From: JBKQHQ01 sp052148715
Lineage (GTDB): Bacteria > Pseudomonadota > Alphaproteobacteria > Rhizobiales > Xanthobacteraceae
Length of the DNA: 33,188 nt
Direction of reading: 5' to 3'
Assembly: GCA_052148715.1 (NCBI GenBank)
Contig: JBKQHQ010000017.1
Location: 1 to 33,188 of the forward strand
Shown here: in pieces, positions 7,035 through 15,491 of the stretch
Position numbering within the stretch: the first letter of the stretch is position 1
How the letters are laid out: the number at the start of each line of letters is the position of its first letter
Notes under the pieces: generated by a model
The model's database searches: none
Seen by the model: only the letters and a program-made list of their open reading frames with translations
Told to the model about the DNA's origin: nothing
Program-made: the position numbers and the translations under genes

Positions 7035-9257
7035 ATGCATGCGCGCATTGCCGCGGCGTCCAAGCAGCGCTTTGGCTTCAACCGTTACACTTTTGGCTTC
7101 GCGCTTCGCGCCGCAATCATCTTTACCATGTCGTTCGCAGTGCCGTACGGCTTCCTGTCGGGAAGCCGCTCCGAGGTTGCCCATTACGATCCCCACCTCT
7201 TTGCGCTTGGGACAAGCGCGTTGTTCGCGTTCGCCTGCCTGGGAGCGGCCCTATTGTTCGGGCGTAATCATTTGCTGCGCTGGAAGATCCGCGGCCTCAA
7301 CGACCGGATCGAGGAGCTTGAGGATCGCAATTGGGAGCTGCGCGAATCCGAGGAGCGCGCGCGCCGGTTCCTCGAGGCGCAAGGCGACGTGATCGTTCGT
7401 CGCGATGCGCTCGGCCGGATCACCTATGCCAATGATGCATTCTGCGTGCTCGCCGGGCGTAACCGCGACGCGCTCCTCGGCACGATGTATGCGCTGGACG
7501 TAAGCGAGCAGGGCGAGGCAACGCTGTTACCCGACGGCACGCGCGCGCACGATCAGAATATTGTGACCCCGACCGACGCTCGCTGGATCGCCTGGCGCGA
7601 GGTTCTCGTGCGCACCGACCGTGATCATCGGGAGATCCAGAGCGTCGGGCGCGACGTGACCGACCGGGTCGAGGCCGAGCGCGCACTCGCCGAAGCCCGT
7701 GATGCCGCCCAAGACGCGAGCCGCGCCAAATCCCGCTTTCTCGCCATGGTGTCGCATGAGATCCGCACGCCGCTCAACGGCATCCTCGGCATGGCCGACC
7801 TGTTGCTCGACACAACGCTCACCCCCGAGCAAACCACCTACACCAAGGCGGTGAAAACCTCGGGCGATACATTGCTGTCGCTGATCGAGGAGATCCTCGA
7901 TTTCTCCAAGATCGAGGCAGGCAAGCTCGAACTCGAAGCGCAGCCGTTCGCGCTCCAAGCTTTGATCGAGGAAGTGGTCGAGCTGTTGGCGCCGCGCGCC
8001 CACGCCAAGGGTCTTGAGATCGGCACTTATGTTGATTCGCGTTTGCCGGCCCGCGCCATCGGCGATACAGCGCGGCTACGACAGGTGCTGCTCAATCTGA
8101 TCGGCAACGCGGTCAAGTTCACCGAGCGTGGCGGCATCGCGGTTGAGGTCGAACCCGGCAGCGCTCCGCAGCAGATGGAGATTTTGATACGGGACACCGG
8201 GATCGGCATCGCACCGGAGGAGCAGGCGCGGATCTTCGACGAGTTCGAGCAGGGCGACGCCGATGCTGCACGCCGCCACGGCGGGACCGGCTTGGGCCTC
8301 GCGATTTCCAAGCGGATCGTGGAGCGCATGGGCGGGCGCATCGGCGTCCAGAGTGTACCCGGCGCAGGCACCACCTTCCGCGTCACCGTGCCGCTCGTGC
8401 CATCACCGCAGCCGGCGCAGCCCTCGCTGGCTCGGACGGATCTGACCGGCGCCTCGCTCCTGCTCGTGTCGCCGGGGTCGGTTGAAGCCGCGCTGGTGGC
8501 ACGCCGCCTGCGGGACTGGGGCGCCGAGATCGTGGTCGAGAAGGATGAGGCCGCGGCGCTCGCCCGCCTGCCCGAACGGCAATGGCACGCCCTCATGGTT
8601 GACTTCGCCCTTGGCGCCGCCGCCGCGACCGCGCTCGCCGCGGAGGCTTCCGCGATCGGGCGCCGCATCGTTCTGCTGACGCCGGCGGACCGCCACGAGC
8701 TGCCGGCTTTACGGAGCGCGAGCTTCACCGGCTATCTGATCAAACCGGTGCGCGTCGCTTCGCTCGCCGCCTGCATGCGGTCCGGCAACGGCTTTGCGCA
8801 GGTGGAAGGCAGCGCCACCTCCCGAAGTAGTGCGCCGGCCCCGACCGGCAACGGCCTTTCGGTCTTGATCGCCGAGGATAACGAGATCAACGGACTGCTC
8901 GCCCGCTCGCTGCTCACCAAACTCGGCCACCGGCCGACCTTGGTCGAAAGCGGCACCGCGGCCGTCGCCGCATGGAACACCGCGTATGCGGCCGGCACCC
9001 CCTATGACCTCGTCCTGATGGACGTGAATATGCCCGGCATCGATGGCCGCGAGGCAACCCGCCGTATTCGGGCCATGGAAACCGAACGCGGCGAAACGCC
9101 GACCCTCGTTCTCGCCCTCACCGCCAATGCGTTTGCGGAAGACCGCGAGGCTTGCCTCGAGGCGGGAATGTCAGGGTTCCTGACCAAGCCGCTCGAACGC
9201 GACCGTCTGGGCGACATCCTTACGTCGTTACCCGCCTTGCGGCGCCTTGCCGCCTGA
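7035..9257 (+). CDS. Membrane-bound hybrid histidine kinase (PAS-HisKA-HATPase-REC-REC)
   Basis: Encodes 740 residues. Two N-terminal membrane helices (about residues 20-38 and 55-75) enclose a short periplasmic loop. A coiled linker and a PAS domain follow ('GDVIVRRDALGRITYANDAF'), then HisKA with phospho-acceptor His241 in 'MVSHEIRTPLNG'. The HATPase has N, G1 and G2 boxes ('LLNLIGNAVKF', 'DTGIGIAPEE', 'GGTGLGLAISKRI'). A degenerate receiver-like domain lacks the acidic pair. The terminal receiver is intact, with 'LIAEDNEIN', Asp663 in 'LVLMDVNMPG' and a conserved lysine in 'FLTKPL'. The frame is open upstream to 6654, but the ATG at 7035 begins the first recognisable domain. There is no separate response regulator nearby, so output goes through an unlinked partner. 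The signal is unknown. Confidence 0.9.
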   Translation: MHARIAAASKQRFGFNRYTFGFALRAAIIFTMSFAVPYGFLSGSRSEVAHYDPHLFALGTSALFAFACLGAALLFGRNHLLRWKIRGLNDRIEELEDRNWELRESEERARRFLEAQGDVIVRRDALGRITYANDAFCVLAGRNRDALLGTMYALDVSEQGEATLLPDGTRAHDQNIVTPTDARWIAWREVLVRTDRDHREIQSVGRDVTDRVEAERALAEARDAAQDASRAKSRFLAMVSHEIRTPLNGILGMADLLLDTTLTPEQTTYTKAVKTSGDTLLSLIEEILDFSKIEAGKLELEAQPFALQALIEEVVELLAPRAHAKGLEIGTYVDSRLPARAIGDTARLRQVLLNLIGNAVKFTERGGIAVEVEPGSAPQQMEILIRDTGIGIAPEEQARIFDEFEQGDADAARRHGGTGLGLAISKRIVERMGGRIGVQSVPGAGTTFRVTVPLVPSPQPAQPSLARTDLTGASLLLVSPGSVEAALVARRLRDWGAEIVVEKDEAAALARLPERQWHALMVDFALGAAAATALAAEASAIGRRIVLLTPADRHELPALRSASFTGYLIKPVRVASLAACMRSGNGFAQVEGSATSRSSAPAPTGNGLSVLIAEDNEINGLLARSLLTKLGHRPTLVESGTAAVAAWNTAYAAGTPYDLVLMDVNMPGIDGREATRRIRAMETERGETPTLVLALTANAFAEDREACLEAGMSGFLTKPLERDRLGDILTSLPALRRLAA

Positions 9258-9402
9258 ATCGGCCTGTCGGGGCTCCGTTGTCATAAATCCGTTGACACGG
9301 CATGCTTACAGGGCGGCCAGGCAGAGAGACCGAATCGCTGCGGGCGGCACCGGAGGCCTCGCGGTGGTATGGGCCAGAGTGTCTCTCGGGGGAGGACATG
9401 TA

Positions 9403-10347
9403 ATGTCGAGTCGCGGGAACGTCATCTCGCCGCGCGGTCTCATCGAACGTTTCCGGCCGATGCCCGGCGGTGTGATGCCAGGATTGATGCCGCCGTTTCG
9501 CGCATTCAAGGCCTGGGAGCAGGGCATGCTGCGGCCGATACGGCCGCTTGGGCGGCTCGGATCGCTTGAAGTGCGCCTTGCGCGCAAACCCGGCGAAATC
9601 CGCCGCGCGCAAAAGCTCCGCTACCGTGTCTTCTATCAGGAGGGCTCGGCGGTCGCCGACGCCAGGATTTTCTTCGCTCGCCGCGACATCGATGCCTTCG
9701 ATCGGATCTGCGACCACATCCTGGTCATCGACCACGCCCACGGGGGCGAGATGTTCGGAAATCGATCCACCGTGGTCGGCACCTACCGGCTATTGCGCCA
9801 GGAAGTGGCACAGCGGCATCGCGGCTTCTACACAGCCGGCGAGTTCGCCATCGATGACCTCGTCGCCCGGCATTCCGACCTGCGCTTTCTCGAGCTCGGC
9901 CGATCCTGCGTGCTGCCGCCCTACCGCAACAAGCGCACGGTGGAGCTGCTTTGGCACGGCATCTGGAGCTACGTGCTGCAGCATCGCTTCGACGTTATGA
10001 TCGGCTGCGCGAGCCTCGATGGCACCGATCCCGATCGCCTCGCCTTGCCGCTCTCGTTCCTGCATCATTTCGCACGCGCTCCGGAGCCTTGGCGGGCCGC
10101 GGCGCTGCCGCATCGGCACGTGGAGATGAATCGCATGGCGCGGGAGGCGATCGATTCACGCGCCGCGTTGCGGGCGCTGCCGCCGTTGATCCGCGGCTAC
10201 CTGCGGGTCGGCGCCTATATCGGCGACGGCGCCGTGATCGACCACCAGTTCGGCACTACTGATGTTCTGATCATTTTGCCGGTGAGCGCCATCAACACCC
10301 GCTACATCGACTATTTCGGCGCCGACGCAACACGCCATGCAGCGTAA
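9403..10347 (+). CDS. OlsB-like N-acyltransferase (ornithine-lipid synthesis, lyso step)
   Basis: Encodes 314 residues of the GNAT-like OlsB family. OlsB transfers a 3-hydroxyacyl chain from ACP to the amino group of ornithine to make lyso-ornithine lipid, a phosphate-free membrane lipid, at the inner membrane. Visible are 'RRAQKLRYRVFYQEGSA' near the domain start, 'VVGTYRLLRQEVA', 'FLELGRSCVLPPYRNKRTVE' and 'FDVMIGCASLDGTDP', all characteristic. The ATG at 9403 follows GGGGGAGGA; the frame is also open from 9247. OlsA is not adjacent. The related N-acyl amino acid synthases could use another amino acid, so the substrate is inferred. It follows the kinase by 145 bp on the same strand and may be co-transcribed. 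Confidence 0.75.
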   Translation: MSSRGNVISPRGLIERFRPMPGGVMPGLMPPFRAFKAWEQGMLRPIRPLGRLGSLEVRLARKPGEIRRAQKLRYRVFYQEGSAVADARIFFARRDIDAFDRICDHILVIDHAHGGEMFGNRSTVVGTYRLLRQEVAQRHRGFYTAGEFAIDDLVARHSDLRFLELGRSCVLPPYRNKRTVELLWHGIWSYVLQHRFDVMIGCASLDGTDPDRLALPLSFLHHFARAPEPWRAAALPHRHVEMNRMAREAIDSRAALRALPPLIRGYLRVGAYIGDGAVIDHQFGTTDVLIILPVSAINTRYIDYFGADATRHAA

Positions 10348-10572
10348 TTTCTTGCCACTGAAATAAGCCCTGTCCTTCCCCAATCAGCAACGCTGCTCCC
10401 TTCGGTTGTCGCATCCGCGGCGAACCGGTACCCACATTTTTCCAGCCGAGCTCTGAGCACGGTCTCCGATTGCTCGCCACGAAAATCCCTCTATCTTTTT
10501 TTCGGTCGCAATCTGCGGCAAAAGGCCGGTTTCGGCTTTTCCTGAAAATGCTTTCGAGGTTAACACCGCCGC

Positions 10573-10893
10573 ATGCCGACAATCACGTTCATTGATCCGG
10601 ATGGAAAGATCCATACGGTTGCCGCCGAGACCGGCTCGACCGTGATGGAAACCGCCATGAAGAATGATGTCCCGGGCATCATCGCCTCGTGCGGCGGCTC
10701 ATGCGCGTGCGCCACTTGCCACGTCTACGTCGATGAAGCATGGCTCGCCAAGACCGGTGAGCGCTCGGCCGAGGAAGAAGACATGCTCGATACGGCCGTC
10801 GACGTTGCGCCCAATTCTCGCCTCTCCTGCCAGATCACGGTCACCGAGGAGCTCGACGGACTGACGGTGAGAATTGCGGCGCGCCAGATCTGA
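10573..10893 (+). CDS. Adrenodoxin-type [2Fe-2S] ferredoxin
   Basis: Encodes 106 residues of a plant/vertebrate-type [2Fe-2S] ferredoxin of the adrenodoxin/putidaredoxin/FdxB branch. The cluster ligands are Cys40, Cys46, Cys49 (C-x5-C-x2-C) and Cys86 ('RLSCQITV'). The acidic interaction region 'ERSAEEEDMLDTA' is typical of proteins that pass electrons to monooxygenases. It lies immediately before boxR (convergent) and at the edge of the box cluster. I infer that it might feed electrons to the BoxB oxygenase or to another enzyme here, because boxA is missing from the window. It could equally serve an unlinked P450. There is no reductase gene beside it. Confidence 0.9.
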   Translation: MPTITFIDPDGKIHTVAAETGSTVMETAMKNDVPGIIASCGGSCACATCHVYVDEAWLAKTGERSAEEEDMLDTAVDVAPNSRLSCQITVTEELDGLTVRIAARQI

Positions 10894-10899
10894 TGCGGA

Positions 10900-11847
10900 T
10901 CACCTGACTTTGCGTGCGGGCGCCGGCGCCTCGATGCCGTGGCCGAAGAGCGGCAGCAGCTCATCCACGCTCTGCTGCGGGCTGCGACCCGTGGTGACGA
11001 TCGTGGCCTCGGCCCGCGCATAGAGCGGCTCGCGGCTCGCGAGGATCGAAATGAGATCGTCCATGGCCCTGGCGCTGTCGCCGGTCACCCGCAAGTCGCC
11101 CTGGGCGATGACGCGCTGCATATGCTCCTGCGGCTCGGCCCGCACCCAGATGGTGAAGCAGGAGGAGAGGAGCAACTCGAACGTCGCCGGCTCGGTGACG
11201 ATGCTGCCGCCGGTGGCGAGCACGAACTGCTGATGCTGCGCAAGCACCCGCTCGAACGCCTCCCGCTCGGCGCGGCGGAACCGCTCCTGGCCGAACATCT
11301 CGAAAATCTCGCCCAGCGGCGCGCCGCTGAGCCGCTCGATCTCGCGGTCGAGCTCGATGAAGGGCAGCTCGAGCCGCGCGGCCAACAGCTCGCCCACGGT
11401 CGATTTGCCGGCACCGCGCAGGCCGATGAGCGCAATGCGGTTGTGTCTGAGCGCGCCCGCCGCGCCGCCGAACCGCCGTAGCAGCAGCTCGCGCGCTTCC
11501 TTCAATGCCGCCGGCGGCAGTCGCTCGAGGAACTGCGACAGCAGCATCGTCTCGACCGACGGATCGGGCCGGTCATGGACCAGTTCCTCGACCGGCATCC
11601 CCAGCGCGCGGGCCACGCGGCGCAAGAGGATGATCGAGCAGTTACCCTCGCCGGTTTCCAGCTGCGCGAGATAGCGCTCGGAGAGCTGCGCGTGCTTCGC
11701 CAGGGCCTTGCGCGACATGCCGCGCCGATTGCGCATCATGCGCACGCGTTCGCCCAGCCGCCGTAGGTAGGGGTCCGAATCGGGTCCGGGAGGACGGGGC
11801 TTCGTGCCCCCCTTTTTGCGGGTCACTCGGGTGCGGCGTCTATCCAT
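10900..11847 (-). CDS. boxR: BoxR/BzdR-type transcriptional regulator (XRE + shikimate-kinase-like domain)
   Basis: Encodes 315 residues. An XRE helix-turn-helix spans about residues 30-88 ('RRGMSRKALAKHAQLSERYL'). After a linker comes a shikimate-kinase-like domain with the P-loop 'GLRGAGKST' (142-150) and 'FIELDREIERLSG'. This architecture is diagnostic of BzdR/BoxR, which repress benzoate catabolic genes until benzoyl-CoA binds the kinase-like domain. The ATG at 11847 is preferred; an in-frame TTG at 11862 would overlap the operator. The gene diverges from boxC with a 336-bp gap containing two motif copies, which fits autoregulation plus control of box genes. The two known regulators set the precedent; the ligand here is inferred. 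Confidence 0.93.
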   Translation of the reverse strand: MDRRRTRVTRKKGGTKPRPPGPDSDPYLRRLGERVRMMRNRRGMSRKALAKHAQLSERYLAQLETGEGNCSIILLRRVARALGMPVEELVHDRPDPSVETMLLSQFLERLPPAALKEARELLLRRFGGAAGALRHNRIALIGLRGAGKSTVGELLAARLELPFIELDREIERLSGAPLGEIFEMFGQERFRRAEREAFERVLAQHQQFVLATGGSIVTEPATFELLLSSCFTIWVRAEPQEHMQRVIAQGDLRVTGDSARAMDDLISILASREPLYARAEATIVTTGRSPQQSVDELLPLFGHGIEAPAPARKVR

Positions 11848-11857
11848 TTCGCAGTCA

Positions 11858-11872
11858 TGCAATATAGTTCAT
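11858..11872. promoter_or_regulatory. Putative BoxR operator at the boxR start
   Basis: TGCAATATAGTTCAT lies 11 bp upstream of the boxR ATG on the divergent side. The identical 15-mer occurs at 15426-15440. BzdR is known to bind TGCA-containing repeats, so this is the likely autoregulatory site. Confidence 0.65.
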
Positions 11873-12183
11873 AACGAGCGACAATCCTCCTATCGCATCT
11901 TGACGAATCCGCAGCGTCTTTGCGAGCCCGAAAAGGCATCCGTGCGCAGGGGCGGCGATCGGAGCGCGATTTCCTTGCTTTTGCCGCCTGCCGAGAATGG
12001 CCTCTCGAACGGAAACAGGGCGCTAAGTCTGGTCTTATGCCAAGGTGGTCTTGACCGCCGCCGCACAATGCCTGACTTCGGCGCCCCTCCGCGCGCACCG
12101 CGAGGTCGCAGGCTCGCACTCAGAGTGCGCCGCACCGCAGCATTGCTTTGGCCATTGTCGATGGACGCGAGGAGTGATACATC

Positions 12184-13899
12184 ATGCACAATAATGCATA
12201 CCGCAAGGACCCGCGTGCGTCGCTGCTTGCCCGAGGAGAAGCCGTGCCGGTGATCGATTTTCAGACCGACCCATCCCGCTATCGCCATTGGCGGATCGAG
12301 CGCAACGGCGAGATCGCCTATCTGATCATGGACGTCGATCCGGCGGGCGGGCTCTCGGACAGCTACGAGCTCAAGCTCAATTCCTACGATCTCGCGGTCG
12401 ACATCGAGCTCAATGACGCCGTGCAGCGCTTGCGCTTCGAGCATCCGGACGCACGGGCCGTGGTCATCAAATCCGGCAAGGACAACGTATTTTGCGCCGG
12501 CGCCAATATCCGCATGCTCGGCAAGGCCACGCACGGCCACAAGGTGAATTTCTGCAAGTTCACCAACGAGACGCGGCTGGCGATCGAGGACGCGACGCAG
12601 AGCTCCGGCCAGTTCTACATCTGCGCCGTCAACGGCAATGCGGCCGGCGGCGGCTACGAATTGGCGCTCGCGGCCGACTACATCATGCTGGTCGACGACC
12701 GGCGCTCGGCGGTTGCTTTGCCGGAAACACCGCTCCTTGCCGTGCTGCCGGGGACCGGCGGGCTCACCCGCGTCACCGACAAGCGCAAGGTCCGGCGCGA
12801 CCGCGCCGACGTTTTTTGCTCGGTCGAGGAAGGCATCCGCGGTACCAAAGCGCTCGAGTGGCGGCTCGTCGATGAGGTGGTGCCGAATTCGAAGTGGAGC
12901 GAGACGGTCGCGGCCCGCGCGCGTGAATTCGCCGCCCGCTCCGACCGCCCGCTTGGCGCCGCGGGAGTGAAGCTCACCCCGCTCGAACGCCGCATCGAAG
13001 CCGACCGGCTCGCCTATTCCCACGTCGAGGTTGAGATCGATCGTGCGCGCTTTCTCGCCACCATCACGGTGCGCGGTCCCTCTGATTCCGCGCCCCGTTC
13101 GGCAGGGGCCGCGCAGGCGCTCGGCGCGGCTTTTTGGCCGCTCACGGTCGCGCGCGAGCTGGAAGACGCGATTTTGCACCTGCGTTTCAACGAGCCGAAG
13201 ATCGGCGTCCTGTTGTTGCGCACCGAAGGCAACCCGCAGACCGTGCTCGACTATGACGAGCTTCTCATCAAGGCCAACGGCGATTGGCTGATGCGTGAGA
13301 TCCGCCACTACCTCAAGCGCGTGCTCAAGCGTCTCGATGTGACGGCACGGAGTTTGGTGGCGCTGATCGAGCCCGGCTCGTGCTTCGCCGGCACGCTCGC
13401 CGAATTGGCCTTCGCGGCCGACCGCTCGGCCATGCTGATCGGCACGCGCGACGGCGACAACCGGCCGCCCGCCGCACTCCTCCTCGGGGCAGCGAATTTC
13501 GGTGCCTACCCGATGGGCAACGGCCTGACCCGGCTGCAGACGCGTTTCCTCGGCGAGCCTGACACGCTCAAGCGCGCGGAGGAGAAGATCGGCGCCCGGC
13601 TCGAAGGCGCGGAGGCGGCAAAGCTCGGGCTCGTCACCTTCGCGTTCGAGGATTTCGACTGGGACGACGAGTTGCGCGTCATGCTGGAGGAACGGGCCAG
13701 TTTTTCGCCCGACGCCATGACGGCGATGGAAGCCAATCTGCGCTTCGCCGGGCCGGAGACGATGGAAACAAAAATCTTCGGCCGGCTCACCGCCTGGCAG
13801 AACTGGGTCTTTCTGCGCGGCAACGCCATCGGCGAGCAGGGCGCCCTCAAGCTTTACGGCACCGGCGTGCAGCCGACCTTCGACAAGGAAAGGGTCTGA
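12184..13899 (+). CDS. boxC: BoxC, 2,3-epoxybenzoyl-CoA dihydrolase
   Basis: Encodes about 571 residues. BoxC opens the ring of 2,3-epoxybenzoyl-CoA hydrolytically, giving 3,4-dehydroadipyl-CoA semialdehyde and formate, in the cytoplasm. It carries two crotonase-like halves. The first has 'GKDNVFCAGANIRMLG' and the oxyanion-hole segment 'NGNAAGGGYELALAADYIML'; the second has 'LIEPGSCFAGTLAELAFAAD'. Family length is about 555. The ATG at 12184 has AGGAG at 12170-12174 (9-bp spacing); a GTG at 12244, after AGGAGAA, would give 551 residues starting just before the first conserved segment and is a real alternative. boxB starts 3 bp after the stop, so the two form an operon. Confidence 0.95.
   Translation: MHNNAYRKDPRASLLARGEAVPVIDFQTDPSRYRHWRIERNGEIAYLIMDVDPAGGLSDSYELKLNSYDLAVDIELNDAVQRLRFEHPDARAVVIKSGKDNVFCAGANIRMLGKATHGHKVNFCKFTNETRLAIEDATQSSGQFYICAVNGNAAGGGYELALAADYIMLVDDRRSAVALPETPLLAVLPGTGGLTRVTDKRKVRRDRADVFCSVEEGIRGTKALEWRLVDEVVPNSKWSETVAARAREFAARSDRPLGAAGVKLTPLERRIEADRLAYSHVEVEIDRARFLATITVRGPSDSAPRSAGAAQALGAAFWPLTVARELEDAILHLRFNEPKIGVLLLRTEGNPQTVLDYDELLIKANGDWLMREIRHYLKRVLKRLDVTARSLVALIEPGSCFAGTLAELAFAADRSAMLIGTRDGDNRPPAALLLGAANFGAYPMGNGLTRLQTRFLGEPDTLKRAEEKIGARLEGAEAAKLGLVTFAFEDFDWDDELRVMLEERASFSPDAMTAMEANLRFAGPETMETKIFGRLTAWQNWVFLRGNAIGEQGALKLYGTGVQPTFDKERV
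12185..12199. promoter_or_regulatory. Putative BoxR operator at the boxC start
   Basis: Two TGCA tetramers six bases apart (12185-12188 and 12195-12198) overlap the presumed boxC start codon. The arrangement TGCA-N6-TGCA is the symmetrical form of the motif seen upstream of boxR and the dehydrogenase gene. Confidence 0.55.
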
Positions 13900-13901
13900 C
13901 C

Positions 13902-15359
13902 ATGACCATGACGAGCACCGTCACCGACGTCGACTACGACGGACTGATCCCCAACAACGTGAACCTCAACGGCGACGCGCGGGTGAAGCGGGCCCTGGAG
14001 AAATGGCATCCGGGCTATATCGATTGGTGGCACGGCATGGGGCCGCAAGGGTTCCAGGAATCGCTGGTCTATTTGCGCACCGCGGTGAGCGTCGACGCCA
14101 AGGGGTGGGCGAAGTTCGATTACGTGCGCATGCCCGAATACCGCTGGGGCATCCTGCTCGCCCCGCAGGTGGAAGGCCGCAAGATCGCCTTCGGCTCGCA
14201 CCGCGGCGAAGACGCCTGGCAGGAGGTGCCCGGCGAGTACCGGGCGATGCTGCGCCGCCTGATCGTCATTCAGGGCGACACCGAGCCGGCTTCCGTCGAG
14301 CAGCAGCGCCATCTCGGCCAGACCGCGCCCTCGCTCTACGACATGCGCAATCTGTTCCAGGTGAACGTCGAGGAAGGGCGGCATCTGTGGGCCATGGTCT
14401 ATCTGTTGCAGAAATATTTCGGCACCGACGGCCGCGAGGAGGCCGAGGCGCTGCTGCAGCGCCGCTCGGGTGATCCGGACACGCCGCGCATGCTCGGCGC
14501 CTTCAACGAGAAGACGCCCGATTGGCTGTCGTTCTTCATGTTCACCTACTTCACCGACCGTGACGGCAAGATGCAGCTCGAAGCGCTGGCGCAATCCGGC
14601 TTCGATCCGCTCTCGCGTACCTGCCGCTTCATGCTGACCGAGGAAGCGCACCATATGTTCGTCGGCGAATCCGGCGTCGGCCGCGTCGTCGAGCGCACCT
14701 GCGAGGCCATGCAGCAAGCCGGAATCAAGGACCCCTACGACCAGAAGGCGGTGCGCAAGCTCGGCGTCATCGACCTGCCGACGATCCAGAAGAAGGCGAA
14801 TTTGCACTTCTCCCTCACGCTCGATCTGTTCGGCAACGAGATCTCGACCAACGCCGCCAATGCCTTCCACGCCGGCCTAAAGGGCCGCTTCCGCGAGGAC
14901 AAGCTCGAGGACGACCATGAGCTCGAGCACGGCACCTATCCGGTGCTCCGCCTGATCGACGGCGCGATCCGCCAGGAGGACGCGCCGGCACTCTCGGCGC
15001 TCAACATGCGGCTGCGCGACGACTATGTCGTCGACTGCAACAACGGCGTCGGCCGCTGGAATAAAATAATCGAGAAGTTCGGCATCCCGTTCAAGCTCAC
15101 CCTTCCGCATGTCGCATTCCATCGGCATATCGGCGAGTTCGCCGGCATCCACGCCGACGTGACCGGCAAGATCCTGAGCGACGCCGAATGGGAGAAGCGC
15201 AAAGGCGAATTTCTGCCCTCCGACGAGGATCGCGCTTTCATCGAAAGCCTGATGCAGCCGCAATTCGAACCCGGAAAATTTGCCGGCTGGATCGCGCCGC
15301 CGAAGGTCGGCATCAACAACAAGCCCGGCGAGTTCGAATACGTGAAAATCGCTTCCTGA
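13902..15359 (+). CDS. boxB: BoxB, benzoyl-CoA 2,3-epoxidase (oxygenase component)
   Basis: Encodes 485 residues. BoxB is a class I di-iron enzyme that uses O2 and two electrons to convert benzoyl-CoA to 2,3-epoxybenzoyl-CoA, the committing step of the aerobic CoA pathway. The ferritin-like four-helix core is visible, including 'FQVNVEEGRHLWAMVYLLQK' and 'FMLTEEAHHMFVGESG' (E-E-x-H near residues 246-249), which provide iron-binding carboxylates and histidines. Length matches the family. It is directly downstream of boxC. Electrons normally come from BoxA, an iron-sulfur flavoprotein reductase, which I do not find in the window. The product assignment is secure. Confidence 0.95.
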   Translation: MTMTSTVTDVDYDGLIPNNVNLNGDARVKRALEKWHPGYIDWWHGMGPQGFQESLVYLRTAVSVDAKGWAKFDYVRMPEYRWGILLAPQVEGRKIAFGSHRGEDAWQEVPGEYRAMLRRLIVIQGDTEPASVEQQRHLGQTAPSLYDMRNLFQVNVEEGRHLWAMVYLLQKYFGTDGREEAEALLQRRSGDPDTPRMLGAFNEKTPDWLSFFMFTYFTDRDGKMQLEALAQSGFDPLSRTCRFMLTEEAHHMFVGESGVGRVVERTCEAMQQAGIKDPYDQKAVRKLGVIDLPTIQKKANLHFSLTLDLFGNEISTNAANAFHAGLKGRFREDKLEDDHELEHGTYPVLRLIDGAIRQEDAPALSALNMRLRDDYVVDCNNGVGRWNKIIEKFGIPFKLTLPHVAFHRHIGEFAGIHADVTGKILSDAEWEKRKGEFLPSDEDRAFIESLMQPQFEPGKFAGWIAPPKVGINNKPGEFEYVKIAS

Positions 15360-15425
15360 CCGACGACGGCGCCGCGTGAAGCTGGCCATCGATTGGCACA
15401 ACCGGGCTTCACGCTTCGCCCGCCT

Positions 15426-15440
15426 TGCAATATAGTTCAT
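15426..15440. promoter_or_regulatory. Putative BoxR operator upstream of the semialdehyde dehydrogenase gene
   Basis: TGCAATATAGTTCAT is an exact copy of the 15-mer in front of boxR. It lies 51 bp before the dehydrogenase start and 66 bp after boxB, implying a second promoter that is co-regulated with boxCB. Confidence 0.65.
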
Positions 15441-15491
15441 GGGGCAAGCGCCCTGCCGGGACGCAGGCGCAGCGTCACTGGGGCGTCGCCG

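Noticed and set aside
10348..10572. Minus-strand frames of 76-96 codons before the ferredoxin gene.
   Set aside because: No ribosome-binding site or domain; this looks like an ordinary leader region.
11890..13308. A 472-codon minus-strand frame opposite boxC and the boxR-boxC gap.
   Set aside because: boxC has strong crotonase motifs; the antisense frame has none.
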